NCBI RefSeq assembly: GCF_000344155.1 | Contig: NZ_BAOQ01000014.1 | Span: forward strand, 1 to 64,000 | Source: Gordonia paraffinivorans NBRC 108238 | Lineage (GTDB): Bacteria > Actinomycetota > Actinomycetes > Mycobacteriales > Mycobacteriaceae | Length of the DNA stretch: 64,000 nt | Reading direction: 5' to 3' | The notes under the pieces: generated by a model | The model's input: the letters and a program-made list of their open reading frames with translations, nothing else | Told to the model about the DNA's origin: nothing | The model's database searches: none | In this document: piece by piece, positions 17,201 through 25,583 of the stretch | Layout: each line of letters begins with the position of its first letter | Numbering within the stretch: position 1 is the stretch's first letter | Translations under genes and position numbers: made by a program

Positions 17201-17521
17201 TCAGGCCCTCTTGCTGAACCAGGACTTGCCCTGGATGTCGTCGACGCGCTTGCGGACATCGACCAGGTACACGAGCATCGCGACCACCCCGACGATGTAC
17301 AGCAACGACGGGGCCTGGAAGAACCAGATGAACAGCGTCGCAGCGGCCAGGATGGAAACCCAGATCACCTTGCTCTGACGGTCGACCGCAGGGAAGGCGT
17401 CCGACCGCTGGATGGCCGCGTGGATCAGACACACGACCGCCGCCACGCCCGCGACCACCGTCAGCGCCCACAGGATGAGATTCTGACCGGCCGCCATCAC
17501 CGTGAAGAAGTCCACGCCCAC
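17201..17521 (-). CDS. DUF2516 membrane protein
   Basis: This 106-residue protein has three hydrophobic segments (about 12-35, 50-65 and 70-85) and a basic C-terminal tail. It matches the actinobacterial DUF2516 family, found directly downstream of hbhA in M. tuberculosis (Rv0476). The role is unknown. It is in the operon of the HBHA-like protein. Confidence 0.85.
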   Translation of the reverse strand: MGVDFFTVMAAGQNLILWALTVVAGVAAVVCLIHAAIQRSDAFPAVDRQSKVIWVSILAAATLFIWFFQAPSLLYIVGVVAMLVYLVDVRKRVDDIQGKSWFSKRA

Positions 17522-17630
17522 ACTGTAGTCGCGTGCGTCACGCTTGTATCAAAGCCCCGCGCCGAAGCGCCCCGGACGAGGCGCGGGCGGCGGGCCACCC
17601 GAACCACCTCCCGGCCGGCAGACGCGGTGG

Positions 17631-18989
17631 TCAGTCGGTCTTGGGTGCCGACTTCTTGGCAGGCGACTTCTTCGCCGGGGCCTTCTTCGCGGGCGACTTC
17701 TTGGCCGCCGTGCCCGTGGTTCCGGCCGCCTTTGCCGCCATCGTCGTGGCAGTGGTGCGCTTGGCCGGGGCGCTCTTGGCCGGCGACTTCTTGGCGGTGG
17801 CCTTCTTCCCGGCGGCCTTCTTCGCGGCCGTCTTCTTTGCAGCGGCCTTGCGTGCCGTCGCGTCGGACGCCGCGGCCTTCGACTCGCTCGCCCTCTTGAC
17901 CGGGGCCTTCTTCGCCGGGGCCTTCTTGGCGGCCTCCGCGGTGGACTTGGCCGCCGCCTTCCGCGCCGGGGTCCGCTTGGCGGCCGCACGATCGGCGGCA
18001 GCCTTCACCGCGGCCGCCTTCTTGGCAGGGGCCTTCTTGGCGGGGGCCTTGGTCGCGGTCTTCTTCGCAGGCGCCGGGGAGGTCGCCGTCTTGGCGGGCG
18101 TCTTCGTCCCGGTCGTCGCCGGAGCCTCGTGCGCAGCCGTCTTCTGCGCAGTCGGCCGCTCGGCCGGGGTCTTCTGCGCAGTCGGCCGCTCGGCCGGGGC
18201 CTTCCGCGCCGGAGCATTCGGGGCCGGGGCCTTCTGCGCGGTCGACGTCGACTCCGCCGGTACCGCCTTCTTCTCTGCCGGCGCCTCCACGAGCTTCGCG
18301 GCGGCGGGCGGCTCGGGTTGGCTGCTGTCAGCGAGACCCGCGAGCCGCAATGCGCGTTCCCCGACTGCCCGGGTCTGCTCGGAGATGGTCCCGAGCGCCT
18401 CTTCGGTCAACCCGACCGCGTCGTTGTAGACCTTCTCCAGCTTGGGCAGGTTCGCCTCGACGACGGGCTGGGACACCAGCTTCCCGACCGCCTCGTCCCG
18501 GCGCTCCGACAACGCGGTCAGCAGGCCCGCCGCGACCGCCAGATACGCCTCGGCGACCTTCCGCAGCTCCTCGGCGGAGAACCGGGCACGCAATTCCTCG
18601 ATCTCCACCGGCAACTCCACCGGAAGGGTCGACAGTTTCGACTTGGCCTCTTCGAAGAGCGCGAGCGCAGTCACGAGGGCCTCGTCGATCTTCGCCTGGG
18701 CGTCGTCACGAGAACCCTGGATTCGCGCCTGGGTCTGTTCGACGGTCTCGGCGAGCTTCGCCTGCGTCTGCCCGACGGTCTCGGCAAGCCTCGACTGTGT
18801 ACTCCCGACAGCCTCGGCAAGCCTCGACTGGGTGCTTTCCACAGTCTCGGCAAGCCTCGACTGGGTGCTTTCCACAGTCTCGGCAAGCCTCGACTGGGCC
18901 TGCTCGGTCGCGGCCTCACCACGTTCGCGGACCTCGGCCAGCAACGCGGCCACCTGTCCCACTGCCGCTGTCAACGGGTTATCGCTCAT
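17631..18989 (-). CDS. HBHA-like protein with 11-residue repeats and long Lys/Ala tail
   Basis: This 452-residue homologue of heparin-binding hemagglutinin has three parts. Residues about 30-90 hold six near-identical 11-residue coiled-coil repeats (TQSRLAETVES type). An HBHA-like helical core follows (about 95-235; VEANLPKLEKVYNDAVGLTE is the recognisable part). The tail of about 215 residues is Lys/Ala/Pro-rich with KKAPAKK and KKSPAKK motifs, as in HBHA and histone-like proteins. HBHA tails bind sulphated glycans; this tail is far longer than in the second copy at 25584-26438 and could also bind nucleic acid. ATG 18989 has GGAGA upstream. It follows the XRE gene in one operon. Confidence 0.88.
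   Translation of the reverse strand: MSDNPLTAAVGQVAALLAEVRERGEAATEQAQSRLAETVESTQSRLAETVESTQSRLAEAVGSTQSRLAETVGQTQAKLAETVEQTQARIQGSRDDAQAKIDEALVTALALFEEAKSKLSTLPVELPVEIEELRARFSAEELRKVAEAYLAVAAGLLTALSERRDEAVGKLVSQPVVEANLPKLEKVYNDAVGLTEEALGTISEQTRAVGERALRLAGLADSSQPEPPAAAKLVEAPAEKKAVPAESTSTAQKAPAPNAPARKAPAERPTAQKTPAERPTAQKTAAHEAPATTGTKTPAKTATSPAPAKKTATKAPAKKAPAKKAAAVKAAADRAAAKRTPARKAAAKSTAEAAKKAPAKKAPVKRASESKAAASDATARKAAAKKTAAKKAAGKKATAKKSPAKSAPAKRTTATTMAAKAAGTTGTAAKKSPAKKAPAKKSPAKKSAPKTD
18150..18215 (-). repeat. Tandem 33-bp repeat in the tail of the HBHA-like gene
   Basis: Two adjacent copies of a 33-bp unit encode the repeated residues TAQKTPAERP/TAQKAPAERP-type in the Lys-rich tail. They differ at one or two bases, which points to recent in-frame duplication. 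Boundaries are approximate. Confidence 0.6.
18722..18906 (-). repeat. 33-bp in-frame tandem repeats encoding 11-residue coiled-coil units
   Basis: The unit GTCTCGGCAAGCCTCGACTG plus 13 further bases recurs five to six times. The copies nearest 18800-18900 are almost identical, while outer copies have diverged. The translation alternates SRLAETVE and STQ segments. Copy number is likely to vary between strains. Confidence 0.8.
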
Positions 18990-19057
18990 CCAGGTTCTCC
19001 TCGGTCGGCTCTCGACTCTGTGTGACGGATCCGGACTCATCAGCGGCTGGGGCTCAG

Positions 19058-19570
19058 CTACTCATGGCCGTTCGACTCGGTGGCGTTCTCCTTGCGGAAG
19101 GACTCGTAGATCTCCAGCAGCATCTGCTTCTGGCGCTCGTTGATCGAGTCATCTGCGATCAGAGCATCCCGGACCGGACTCGCGGGGCGTTCTTCGAGAA
19201 TTCCGGCGCGCACATACAGCACCTCAGCGGAAACCCGTAGGCCCTTGGCGATCTGGGCGAGGACGTCCGCTGACGGCTTGCGCAGCCCGCGTTCGATCTG
19301 GCTGAGGTAGGGATTGCTCACCCCGGCACGCTCGGCGAGCTGCCGGAGGGACACCTTCGCCGCCACCCGCTGCGAGCGGATGAAGGCCCCGATGTCCTGC
19401 GCGGCGTTGGTCACCGCGTCCTGAGCCGCGTTGGCCACGGCCTCGACCGCCTCGACGGCTCCCGCGGCGGCATTCGTGTCCCCGGTGGAGGCCTCCGGCC
19501 CGGACTCGCCGGACCCGGACCCGCCGTCGACATCTGCGTCGAGGGGGGCCTCGTCCTGCTCGCGCTTCAT
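19058..19570 (-). CDS. XRE-family regulator (Rv0474-like)
   Basis: This 170-residue protein has a disordered acidic N-terminus (1-55) and a helix-turn-helix of the Cro/CI type (about 60-120; VSLRQLAERAGVSNPYLSQI, with a basic RGLRKPSAD wing) plus a short C-terminal helical part. It is orthologous by position to Rv0474, upstream of HBHA. It leads a leftward operon with the HBHA-like gene. Its promoter contains a three-copy 8-mer array (19681-19709) that recurs ahead of hbhA at 26645-26673, so it may regulate itself and both HBHA genes (inference). GTG 19573 is an alternative start. Confidence 0.85.
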   Translation of the reverse strand: MKREQDEAPLDADVDGGSGSGESGPEASTGDTNAAAGAVEAVEAVANAAQDAVTNAAQDIGAFIRSQRVAAKVSLRQLAERAGVSNPYLSQIERGLRKPSADVLAQIAKGLRVSAEVLYVRAGILEERPASPVRDALIADDSINERQKQMLLEIYESFRKENATESNGHE

Positions 19571-19680
19571 CACGCTCCGTTCACCAGGGTCATACGCCCG
19601 CGGGCCGCCACCGGCGGGTCACCGGCCGAGCCGGTGCCGCCACCTGCGTGTCACCCACGTACTCCCAGTATCGGCGTCGG

Positions 19681-19709
19681 TGCTAGCACGTGCAAGCACA
19701 CTGCAAATC
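19681..19709. promoter_or_regulatory. Three-copy 8-mer array upstream of the XRE-HBHA operon
   Basis: TGCTAGCA, TGCAAGCA and TGCAAATC follow each other with spacers of 2 and 3 nt, giving 10- and 11-bp periodicity on one face of the helix. The same arrangement with the same spacers occurs at 26645-26673. It lies about 110 bp upstream of the XRE start. Confidence 0.6.
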
Positions 19710-19748
19710 CGCGTGCGCCACATCGGCGCTCACCTCGTGCGGGGCGTC

Positions 19749-21089
19749 TCAGTGGAAGATCAGCACCGAGATCGTGTGGATCGCCAGACCGGCCAGCGCG
19801 CCGACCACGGTGCCGTTGATCCGGATGAACTGCAGGTCCCGACCCACCTGGAGCTCGATCTTGCGGCTGGTGTCGTCGGCGTCCCATCCGCGCACGGTGT
19901 CGGTGATGACCGAGATGATCTCCTGCGAGTAGTTCACGGCGACATGGTGCGCAACGCGGGCCACCCAGCCGTTCATCTTCTCCTGCAGCGGACGGTCGTC
20001 CCGGATCCTGGTGGCCAGCTGGATGATCGAGTCGGCGAGGGTGTTGCGCAAGGTGCTGTTCGGGTCGTCGAGCATCTGCTCGATGACGGCCTTGCCGGTC
20101 TTCCACGCGGTCGATGCCGCGCCGGTCACCTCGTCGCGACCGATCAGCTCGGTCTTGATGTTCTCGAACCGGGCGATCATCTCCGGATCGTGCTGCAGGT
20201 CGGTGGCGAACTTCTCCACGAATTCGTGCATGGCACGGCGTAGTTCGTGGTCGGGGTTGTTCTGCACCTTGTGGGTGAACTCGACGAGTTCGCGGTGGAT
20301 CTTGTCGCCGACCAGGACGTTGACGAAGCGCGGTGTCCACTGCGGACCGTCGCGGTCGACGACGCGATCGATGAGGTCCTGGCTGCCGAGGGCCCATTCG
20401 TGGGCGCGGTCGCACAGCATCTGGAAGACCGGCTCGAGCCGGTCCTCGGCGATGAGCTGCTCCAGAATCCGGCCGGTCGGTGGCGCCCACTCGGGTTCGG
20501 CGGCCCACTTGAGCGCGGCCTGGATCAGCTGCTCGACGTCCTCGTCGCGCAGCATCTCCGAGGCCAGCTGGATCGCGCGGGCCGCCTCGGCGGAGATCCG
20601 GGGAGCGTTCTTCGGGTCGGCGACCCATGTCGAGAGCCGGCGGGGCAGGTCGATCTGCTCCGCGCGTCGCACCACGACGTCGGGGGTCATGAAGTTCTCC
20701 TCGATGAACCCGCCGAGCTGATCGCCGATGTCGTCCTTCTTCTTGCGGATCAGCGCGGTGTGCGGGATCGGGATGCCCAGCGGATGCCGGAAGAGTGCGG
20801 TCACCGCGAACCAGTCGGCGAGCGCGCCGACCATCCCGGCCTCCGACGCCGCCTGCACGAACCCGACCCAGGCGGCCACGTCGTCGCCGTCACGGTGCTC
20901 GATGAAGCGGGTGAGCAGGTACACGAGGGCCGCGAAGACGAGGAAGCCGGTCGCGACCGCCTTCATCTTGCGGAGGTCCCGGCGCCGGCGGGCGTCACCG
21001 GCGGAGTCCACCCCTAATCCCGGAGAGGACGGCTGCTCTCGGGCGCCGTCCGGATGCTCGGCGACTCCCGGGGTCACTGTCGATGCCAT
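19749..21089 (-). CDS. DUF445 family membrane-anchored protein
   Basis: This 446-residue protein has one N-terminal transmembrane helix (about 45-65). A conserved GMVGALADWFAVTALFRHPL block typical of DUF445 follows, then a long helical body and a C-terminal hydrophobic segment ending IHTISVLIFH. Both ends would be membrane-inserted, giving a hairpin arrangement. Position matches Rv0473. Function unknown. ATG 21089 is preferred; ATG 21107 is in frame. It diverges from the TetR gene with 41 bp between starts. Confidence 0.85.
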   Translation of the reverse strand: MASTVTPGVAEHPDGAREQPSSPGLGVDSAGDARRRRDLRKMKAVATGFLVFAALVYLLTRFIEHRDGDDVAAWVGFVQAASEAGMVGALADWFAVTALFRHPLGIPIPHTALIRKKKDDIGDQLGGFIEENFMTPDVVVRRAEQIDLPRRLSTWVADPKNAPRISAEAARAIQLASEMLRDEDVEQLIQAALKWAAEPEWAPPTGRILEQLIAEDRLEPVFQMLCDRAHEWALGSQDLIDRVVDRDGPQWTPRFVNVLVGDKIHRELVEFTHKVQNNPDHELRRAMHEFVEKFATDLQHDPEMIARFENIKTELIGRDEVTGAASTAWKTGKAVIEQMLDDPNSTLRNTLADSIIQLATRIRDDRPLQEKMNGWVARVAHHVAVNYSQEIISVITDTVRGWDADDTSRKIELQVGRDLQFIRINGTVVGALAGLAIHTISVLIFH

Positions 21090-21130
21090 GGCACCAGTGT
21101 CACCCATGGACCGACTACTCTGGCTGCGTG

Positions 21131-21979
21131 ATGGCCAACCGCCCGAAACCCGCTGCCGCTGCGCGCGCCGCGATGGCGGCTGCGGCCAACGTGACGCGCG
21201 GACTCGAACAGGTGCTGACCACGGTCACCGAACCCGGAAGCAAGCCCGACGGCCGTAAGCAGCGCTGGGAGAAGCACAAGCTCGCACGTCGCACCGAACT
21301 CACCGACGGCGTGATCGCCGCGGTCCGCGATCTCGGCGCCGACGTCGGCATGGACGAGATCGCCGCGCACATCGGCGTGTCCAAGACCGTCCTCTACCGG
21401 TACTTCACCGACAAGAGCGACCTCGGTGTCGCGACCACCGTGCGGTTCTTCGAGACGACGATCTGGCCGCGACTGACCGAGGCGATCTCCGACGACCTCG
21501 ACGAGTTCACGCTCACCCGCACGGTCATCGGCGTGTACGTCCACGCCGTCGACAACGAACCGAATCTCTACCGGTTCGCGCTCGCCAGCTCCCCCACGTC
21601 CTCCCCTGCCCCGGCCGAGTCGGTACGCCTGGTGTCGCAGCTGGTCATGAGCAGCATGGTGTTGCGCATGGCCGAGCGGGGCTCGGACACCACGGGCGCC
21701 GAGCTCTGGGCGAACGCCCTCGTCGGAGGCATCCAGCACGTCGTCGACTGGTGGATGACGACCCGGACGCTCGACGCCGACCAGGTCGTCGACTATCTGA
21801 CGATGATGGTCTGGAGCGCGGTGGTCGGCGTCACCGCGGTCGAGGGCTCCCGCGAGGCGTTCATGGCCGCGCCGCCCCCACTGCCGGAGCCGGCCTCGGC
21901 CGACCCCGGGTCCACCGACGCCCCGTCCGCCGAGGCCCCGTCCACCCAGGCCCCGACCACCGAGAACGCCGGGTCATGA
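21131..21979 (+). CDS. TetR-family regulator (Rv0472c-like)
   Basis: This 282-residue protein has a TetR DNA-binding domain at about 60-110 (DEIAAHIGVSKTVLYRYF, with DKSDL after). A Lys/Arg-rich extension precedes it and a Pro/Ala/Thr-rich tail of about 35 residues follows the ligand-binding domain. It is orthologous by position to Rv0472c. The SDR gene starts inside its stop codon (ATGA), so the two are co-expressed, and the SDR substrate or product may be the ligand (inference). Confidence 0.88.
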   Translation: MANRPKPAAAARAAMAAAANVTRGLEQVLTTVTEPGSKPDGRKQRWEKHKLARRTELTDGVIAAVRDLGADVGMDEIAAHIGVSKTVLYRYFTDKSDLGVATTVRFFETTIWPRLTEAISDDLDEFTLTRTVIGVYVHAVDNEPNLYRFALASSPTSSPAPAESVRLVSQLVMSSMVLRMAERGSDTTGAELWANALVGGIQHVVDWWMTTRTLDADQVVDYLTMMVWSAVVGVTAVEGSREAFMAAPPPLPEPASADPGSTDAPSAEAPSTQAPTTENAGS

Positions 21980-22767
21980 CGCGCGTCGCGCTCGTGACCG
22001 GCGGCAGCCGGGGTGTCGGTTTCGGCATCGCCCGTGCGCTCGTCGACGACGGTTGGACCACGTATGTGACCTCTCGGCACGGGACCGGCCCCGACGGGGC
22101 GCTCCCCCTCGAGTGCGACCACACCGACGATGCCGCGGTGGCAGGCGTCTTCGAGCAGATCACCTCCGCGCAGGGGCGTCTCGACCTGTTGGTCAACAAC
22201 GCCTGGGCGTCGCCCAAGGGTTTCGGCGGATTCTCGGATCCGTTCTGGAAGCGGCCCGTCGACGACTGGGACACCCTGATCGGGGTCGGACTGCGCGCCC
22301 ACTACGTCGCCTCGGTGCATGCCGCGCGCGCGATGACCGCACAGGGCAACGGACTGATCGCCAACATCTCGTCATTCGGCTCCCGCGGGCACCTGCACTC
22401 GGTGCTCTACGGCATGAGCAAGACGGCCCTCGACAAGATGGCCGCGGACATGGCCGTCGAGCTGAACGGCACCGGCGTCACCGCTGTGTCGTTGTGGCTC
22501 GGCCTGATCCGCACCGAACTGCTGCTCTCGCTCGGCGTCGACGAGTTCGCCGGGTTCTCGCTGAAGCGCGCCGAGGACCCGGAGTTCGTGGGCCGCGTGA
22601 TCTCCCGGCTCGCCGCCGACCCCGCACTGCCCGACCACAACGGACACACGCTCATCACCGCCGAACTCGGAGCGCGGTACGGGATCGTGAACAACGATGG
22701 GACGCCGCCGGATTCGCATCGCGCAGCCTTCGGCGGCGGACCGCTCTTCCCTCCCGCAGCCGAGTGA
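21976..22767 (+). CDS. Short-chain dehydrogenase/reductase
   Basis: This 263-residue SDR has the NAD(P)-binding TGGSRGVGFGIA motif at its N-terminus, NNAWA in place of the usual NNAG, and an active-site Ser-Tyr-Lys set (NISSFGS, then YGMSK). The relatedness is to DHRS1-like oxidoreductases. It is translationally coupled to the TetR gene by ATGA. The substrate is unknown. Confidence 0.9.
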   Translation: MTRVALVTGGSRGVGFGIARALVDDGWTTYVTSRHGTGPDGALPLECDHTDDAAVAGVFEQITSAQGRLDLLVNNAWASPKGFGGFSDPFWKRPVDDWDTLIGVGLRAHYVASVHAARAMTAQGNGLIANISSFGSRGHLHSVLYGMSKTALDKMAADMAVELNGTGVTAVSLWLGLIRTELLLSLGVDEFAGFSLKRAEDPEFVGRVISRLAADPALPDHNGHTLITAELGARYGIVNNDGTPPDSHRAAFGGGPLFPPAAE

Positions 22768-22789
22768 CCGCAGTCAGGAGACGACACCC

Positions 22790-23641
22790 ATGAGCCACAG
22801 CTGGACCGTTCCCGCATCGTCGGCCCTGCGCGCACGCGCCCTCGGACCCATCGCGTCCTTCGATCCCGAATCGACCCCGGGCTTCGACGGCGACAAGGAT
22901 TCCGGCACCGAGCTCCTCGCCGAGCGCGGCCGGGCCCTGGCCGATCTCCAGGAACTGCTGTATGCCAACGGCCGTTCGGGCGATCACCGCTCGGTGTTGC
23001 TGGTGTTGCAGGGCATGGACACCGCTGGCAAGGGCGGCATCGTCCGGCACGTCGGCGGTCTCGTCGATCCACAGGGCCTGTCCATCAAGGGATTCGGGAA
23101 ACCGACCCCGGAGGAGCTGCAGCACGACTTCCTGTGGCGCATCCGCAAGGCCCTACCCCCTGCCGGACGGATCGGCATCTTCGACCGCTCGCACTACGAG
23201 GACGTGCTGCCCGTGCGGGTCCACAACCTGGTTCCGCGATCGGAGTGGGAGAAGCGCTACGCCATCATCAACCAGTTCGAGTCCGAACTCGTCGCGAGCG
23301 GCACGACCGTCATCAAGTGCTGCCTCGTGGTGTCGAAGGACGAACAGAAGAAGCGCCTCGCCGAGCGTCTCGATCGCCCGGACAAGTACTGGAAGTACAA
23401 CCCCGGCGACATCGACGAGCGCGCCCACTGGGATGACTATCTCGAGGCGTACCAGGCGATCTTCGACCTCACCGACCACGACGCCGCTCCCTGGTACGTC
23501 ATCCCGGCCAACCGGAAGTGGTTCTCGCGCCTGGCGGTGTGCGAGCTGTTGATCGACGCGCTCTCGGGCCTCGAACTCGACTGGCCGAAGGCCGATTTCG
23601 ACGTGGAGTCGGAGAAGAAGCGGCTGGCGGCCGCGGGCTGA
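22790..23641 (+). CDS. Polyphosphate kinase 2 family protein, copy 1
   Basis: This 283-residue PPK2-fold P-loop kinase has Walker A GMDTAGKGG (75-83), a Walker B-like FDRSHYED and the arginine-rich lid region. PPK2 enzymes move phosphate between polyphosphate and nucleotides. This one resembles the short family members that phosphorylate AMP or ADP with polyphosphate, but the class cannot be fixed by eye. CAGGAGACGACACCC precedes the ATG. A second and clearly distinct PPK2 is at 56160-57110. The stop codon abuts the stop of the convergent benE gene with no base between. Confidence 0.87.
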   Translation: MSHSWTVPASSALRARALGPIASFDPESTPGFDGDKDSGTELLAERGRALADLQELLYANGRSGDHRSVLLVLQGMDTAGKGGIVRHVGGLVDPQGLSIKGFGKPTPEELQHDFLWRIRKALPPAGRIGIFDRSHYEDVLPVRVHNLVPRSEWEKRYAIINQFESELVASGTTVIKCCLVVSKDEQKKRLAERLDRPDKYWKYNPGDIDERAHWDDYLEAYQAIFDLTDHDAAPWYVIPANRKWFSRLAVCELLIDALSGLELDWPKADFDVESEKKRLAAAG

Positions 23642-24820
23642 CTATCGCTTCCGCAGCACCCCGAACGCCAGCAGTCCCACCACCAGTGCCCAGAAGGCGC
23701 CGCCGATGCCGGCGAAGGTGACCCCGGCCGCGGCCGTGACGAAGGTCAGTCCGGCGGGTATCCGGAACCCCTCCTGCTCGAAGGCCCCGAGGACGGCCGA
23801 GACGAACGTGGCGAGGAGCGCCAGCCCCGCAACGGCTTCGAGCAGTCCGTCGGGGGCGATCGAGGCGACCGCCACGAGCACACCGGACAACGCGGCGAGC
23901 ACGAGGTAGGTGACACCCGCCGACACACCGGCGATCCAGCGTCTCGACGTGTCGGCGCCGGCCTCCGGCCCCGCGGCGAGTGCCGCCGACAACGCCGCGA
24001 GATTGATCACGTGGCCACCGAACGGGGCGCCGACGACCGTTCCCACACCGGTTACGAACATCGCAGGGCGCCAAGGTGTCTCGTATCCGAACGATCTCAG
24101 GACCGCGACGCCGGGCACGTTCTGCGACGCCATCGTCACGACGTAGAGCGGGATCGCGATACCGACGATCGCGGCGGCGTCGACGGTCGGGGTGGTCCAC
24201 GCCGGTTCGGGCCACCACGCCTGTTCCGCCCAGCCGGCTCCCCCGTCGAGCACCACGTTCACCCCGATCACGACGAACGCGGTGACGAGCGCCGACGGCA
24301 GCGCCCATCGGGCGTTCCAGCGCATCGCGATCACCCACACGACGAGGATCGGCACAGTCGAGAACGGCTGGGCCGCAAGTGAGGTCATCGGTGCCAGACA
24401 CAACGTCAGCAGAACCCCGGCCAGCATCGCCTGCGCGATCGGGGTGGGGATGCGCCCGATGAGCTCACCGAGCGCGGGAACGAGACCCGTGGCCACGATG
24501 AGCAGGCCGACGACGAGGAACGCCCCGACGGCCGCGGACCAGCTGCCCTCGTAGGAGTTCGCCATCGAGGCGAGCAGCGCGGCGCCCGGCGTCGACCACG
24601 CGAGTGTGATGGGACGCCGCGTCCGCATCGACAGGGCGATCATGCCGATCCCGAACGTGACCGTCAGTGCGAGCAGGCCCGACGCGGCCTGCACAGGCGT
24701 CGCTCCCACCGCCCTCAGCCCGGCGATCACCACGACGAACGACGACGTGAACCCGACCAGGGCCGTCACGATCCCGGCAACGATCGGCTCGCTGCGCGTC
24801 GACGGCGCGGTGCTGGTCAT
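23642..24820 (-). CDS. benE: BenE-family benzoate/H+ symporter-like transporter
   Basis: This 392-residue integral membrane protein has about 11-12 hydrophobic segments. It carries the BenE hallmarks GFTSSFVVVIAGL near the start, GVAVLRSFGYETPW and GTVVGAPFGGHVINLAALSAA. BenE proteins import aromatic acids with protons; the substrate here is inferred from family only. It diverges from an XRE-cupin regulator across 75 bp, the usual pairing, so that protein probably controls it. Confidence 0.85.
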   Translation of the reverse strand: MTSTAPSTRSEPIVAGIVTALVGFTSSFVVVIAGLRAVGATPVQAASGLLALTVTFGIGMIALSMRTRRPITLAWSTPGAALLASMANSYEGSWSAAVGAFLVVGLLIVATGLVPALGELIGRIPTPIAQAMLAGVLLTLCLAPMTSLAAQPFSTVPILVVWVIAMRWNARWALPSALVTAFVVIGVNVVLDGGAGWAEQAWWPEPAWTTPTVDAAAIVGIAIPLYVVTMASQNVPGVAVLRSFGYETPWRPAMFVTGVGTVVGAPFGGHVINLAALSAALAAGPEAGADTSRRWIAGVSAGVTYLVLAALSGVLVAVASIAPDGLLEAVAGLALLATFVSAVLGAFEQEGFRIPAGLTFVTAAAGVTFAGIGGAFWALVVGLLAFGVLRKR

Positions 24821-24895
24821 GCGGAGAGCATAACGGTATCGTTCCGTAAACAGAACACCATCTTCCGCGGACCACCAACCGACTCGCGAGGTGCA

Positions 24896-25471
24896 ATGGC
24901 GACAGCCGACGAACGCCGACGCGCGGTCGGCGCACGCATCACGGCGTTGCGTGAGCGACGCGGCCTGAGCCTGTCCGGACTCGCCCGCGAGGCAGGCATA
25001 GGAAAGGGCTCGTTGTCCGAACTGGAGGCCGGGCAACGCAATCCGACCCTCGACACCCTGTACGCGCTGGCCGGCCCGCTCGGCGTCCCCCTGACGGCCC
25101 TGCTCGGCGAGGACACCGGCACCGAGGGCACCAGCCCCCACCTGGCGGCGCGCCTCCTCCACGTCGAGCACCTTCCCGACGGCAGCACCACCGAGGTGTT
25201 CTGGCTCCACGTCACCCCCGGCGGCATCCGCGAGTCGCCGCCACACGGCGCCGGCGTCGTCGAACACATCCTCGTCGTCAGCGGCCATCTCGAGGGGGGC
25301 CGCGCCGGCGCGGAACTAACCGCCGGCCCCGGCGAGGCACTGCAATGGGTCTCTGACGTGCCGCATACCTACCGCAGCGACGACGGAGCGCTCGGCGTCC
25401 TCACGATCCGCTCACCGCGCGATCCCGCGATGGACCCGGGCGAACCCGGAGGCAGTAGCGGTCGCGGATGA
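24896..25471 (+). CDS. XRE-cupin transcriptional regulator
   Basis: This 191-residue protein has a Cro/CI helix-turn-helix (about 8-65; SLSGLAREAGIGKGSLSELE). It is followed by a cupin sensor domain (about 95-170) with an H-x-L-V-V-x-G-H strand pair. Such proteins repress or activate adjacent transporter genes in response to a small ligand bound in the cupin. The 75-bp gap to benE contains short dyads around 24832-24856 (ACGG/CCGT and GTTC/GAAC arms) that could be operator sites. Confidence 0.87.
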   Translation: MATADERRRAVGARITALRERRGLSLSGLAREAGIGKGSLSELEAGQRNPTLDTLYALAGPLGVPLTALLGEDTGTEGTSPHLAARLLHVEHLPDGSTTEVFWLHVTPGGIRESPPHGAGVVEHILVVSGHLEGGRAGAELTAGPGEALQWVSDVPHTYRSDDGALGVLTIRSPRDPAMDPGEPGGSSGRG

Positions 25472-25517
25472 CGGGCGGTCGCGCGGCGGCCAAACGCGGA
25501 CACGGGCCACGACTACG

Positions 25518-25549
25518 ACAGCGCCCCCACCGGCAGGTGGGGGCGCTGT
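25518..25549. terminator. Bidirectional terminator between XRE-cupin gene and hbhA
   Basis: Two perfect 14-nt arms (25518-25531, 25536-25549) flank the tetraloop GGCA. The hairpin stands between two convergent genes. Confidence 0.85.
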
Positions 25550-25583
25550 ACGTTGTCTTCGCTGAGTTCGCTTGCGCGAACGA

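Noticed and set aside
15701..17899. A 732-codon plus-strand open frame opposite the hydrolase, MerR and DUF2516 genes
   Set aside because: It covers three well-supported minus-strand genes and shows no domain.
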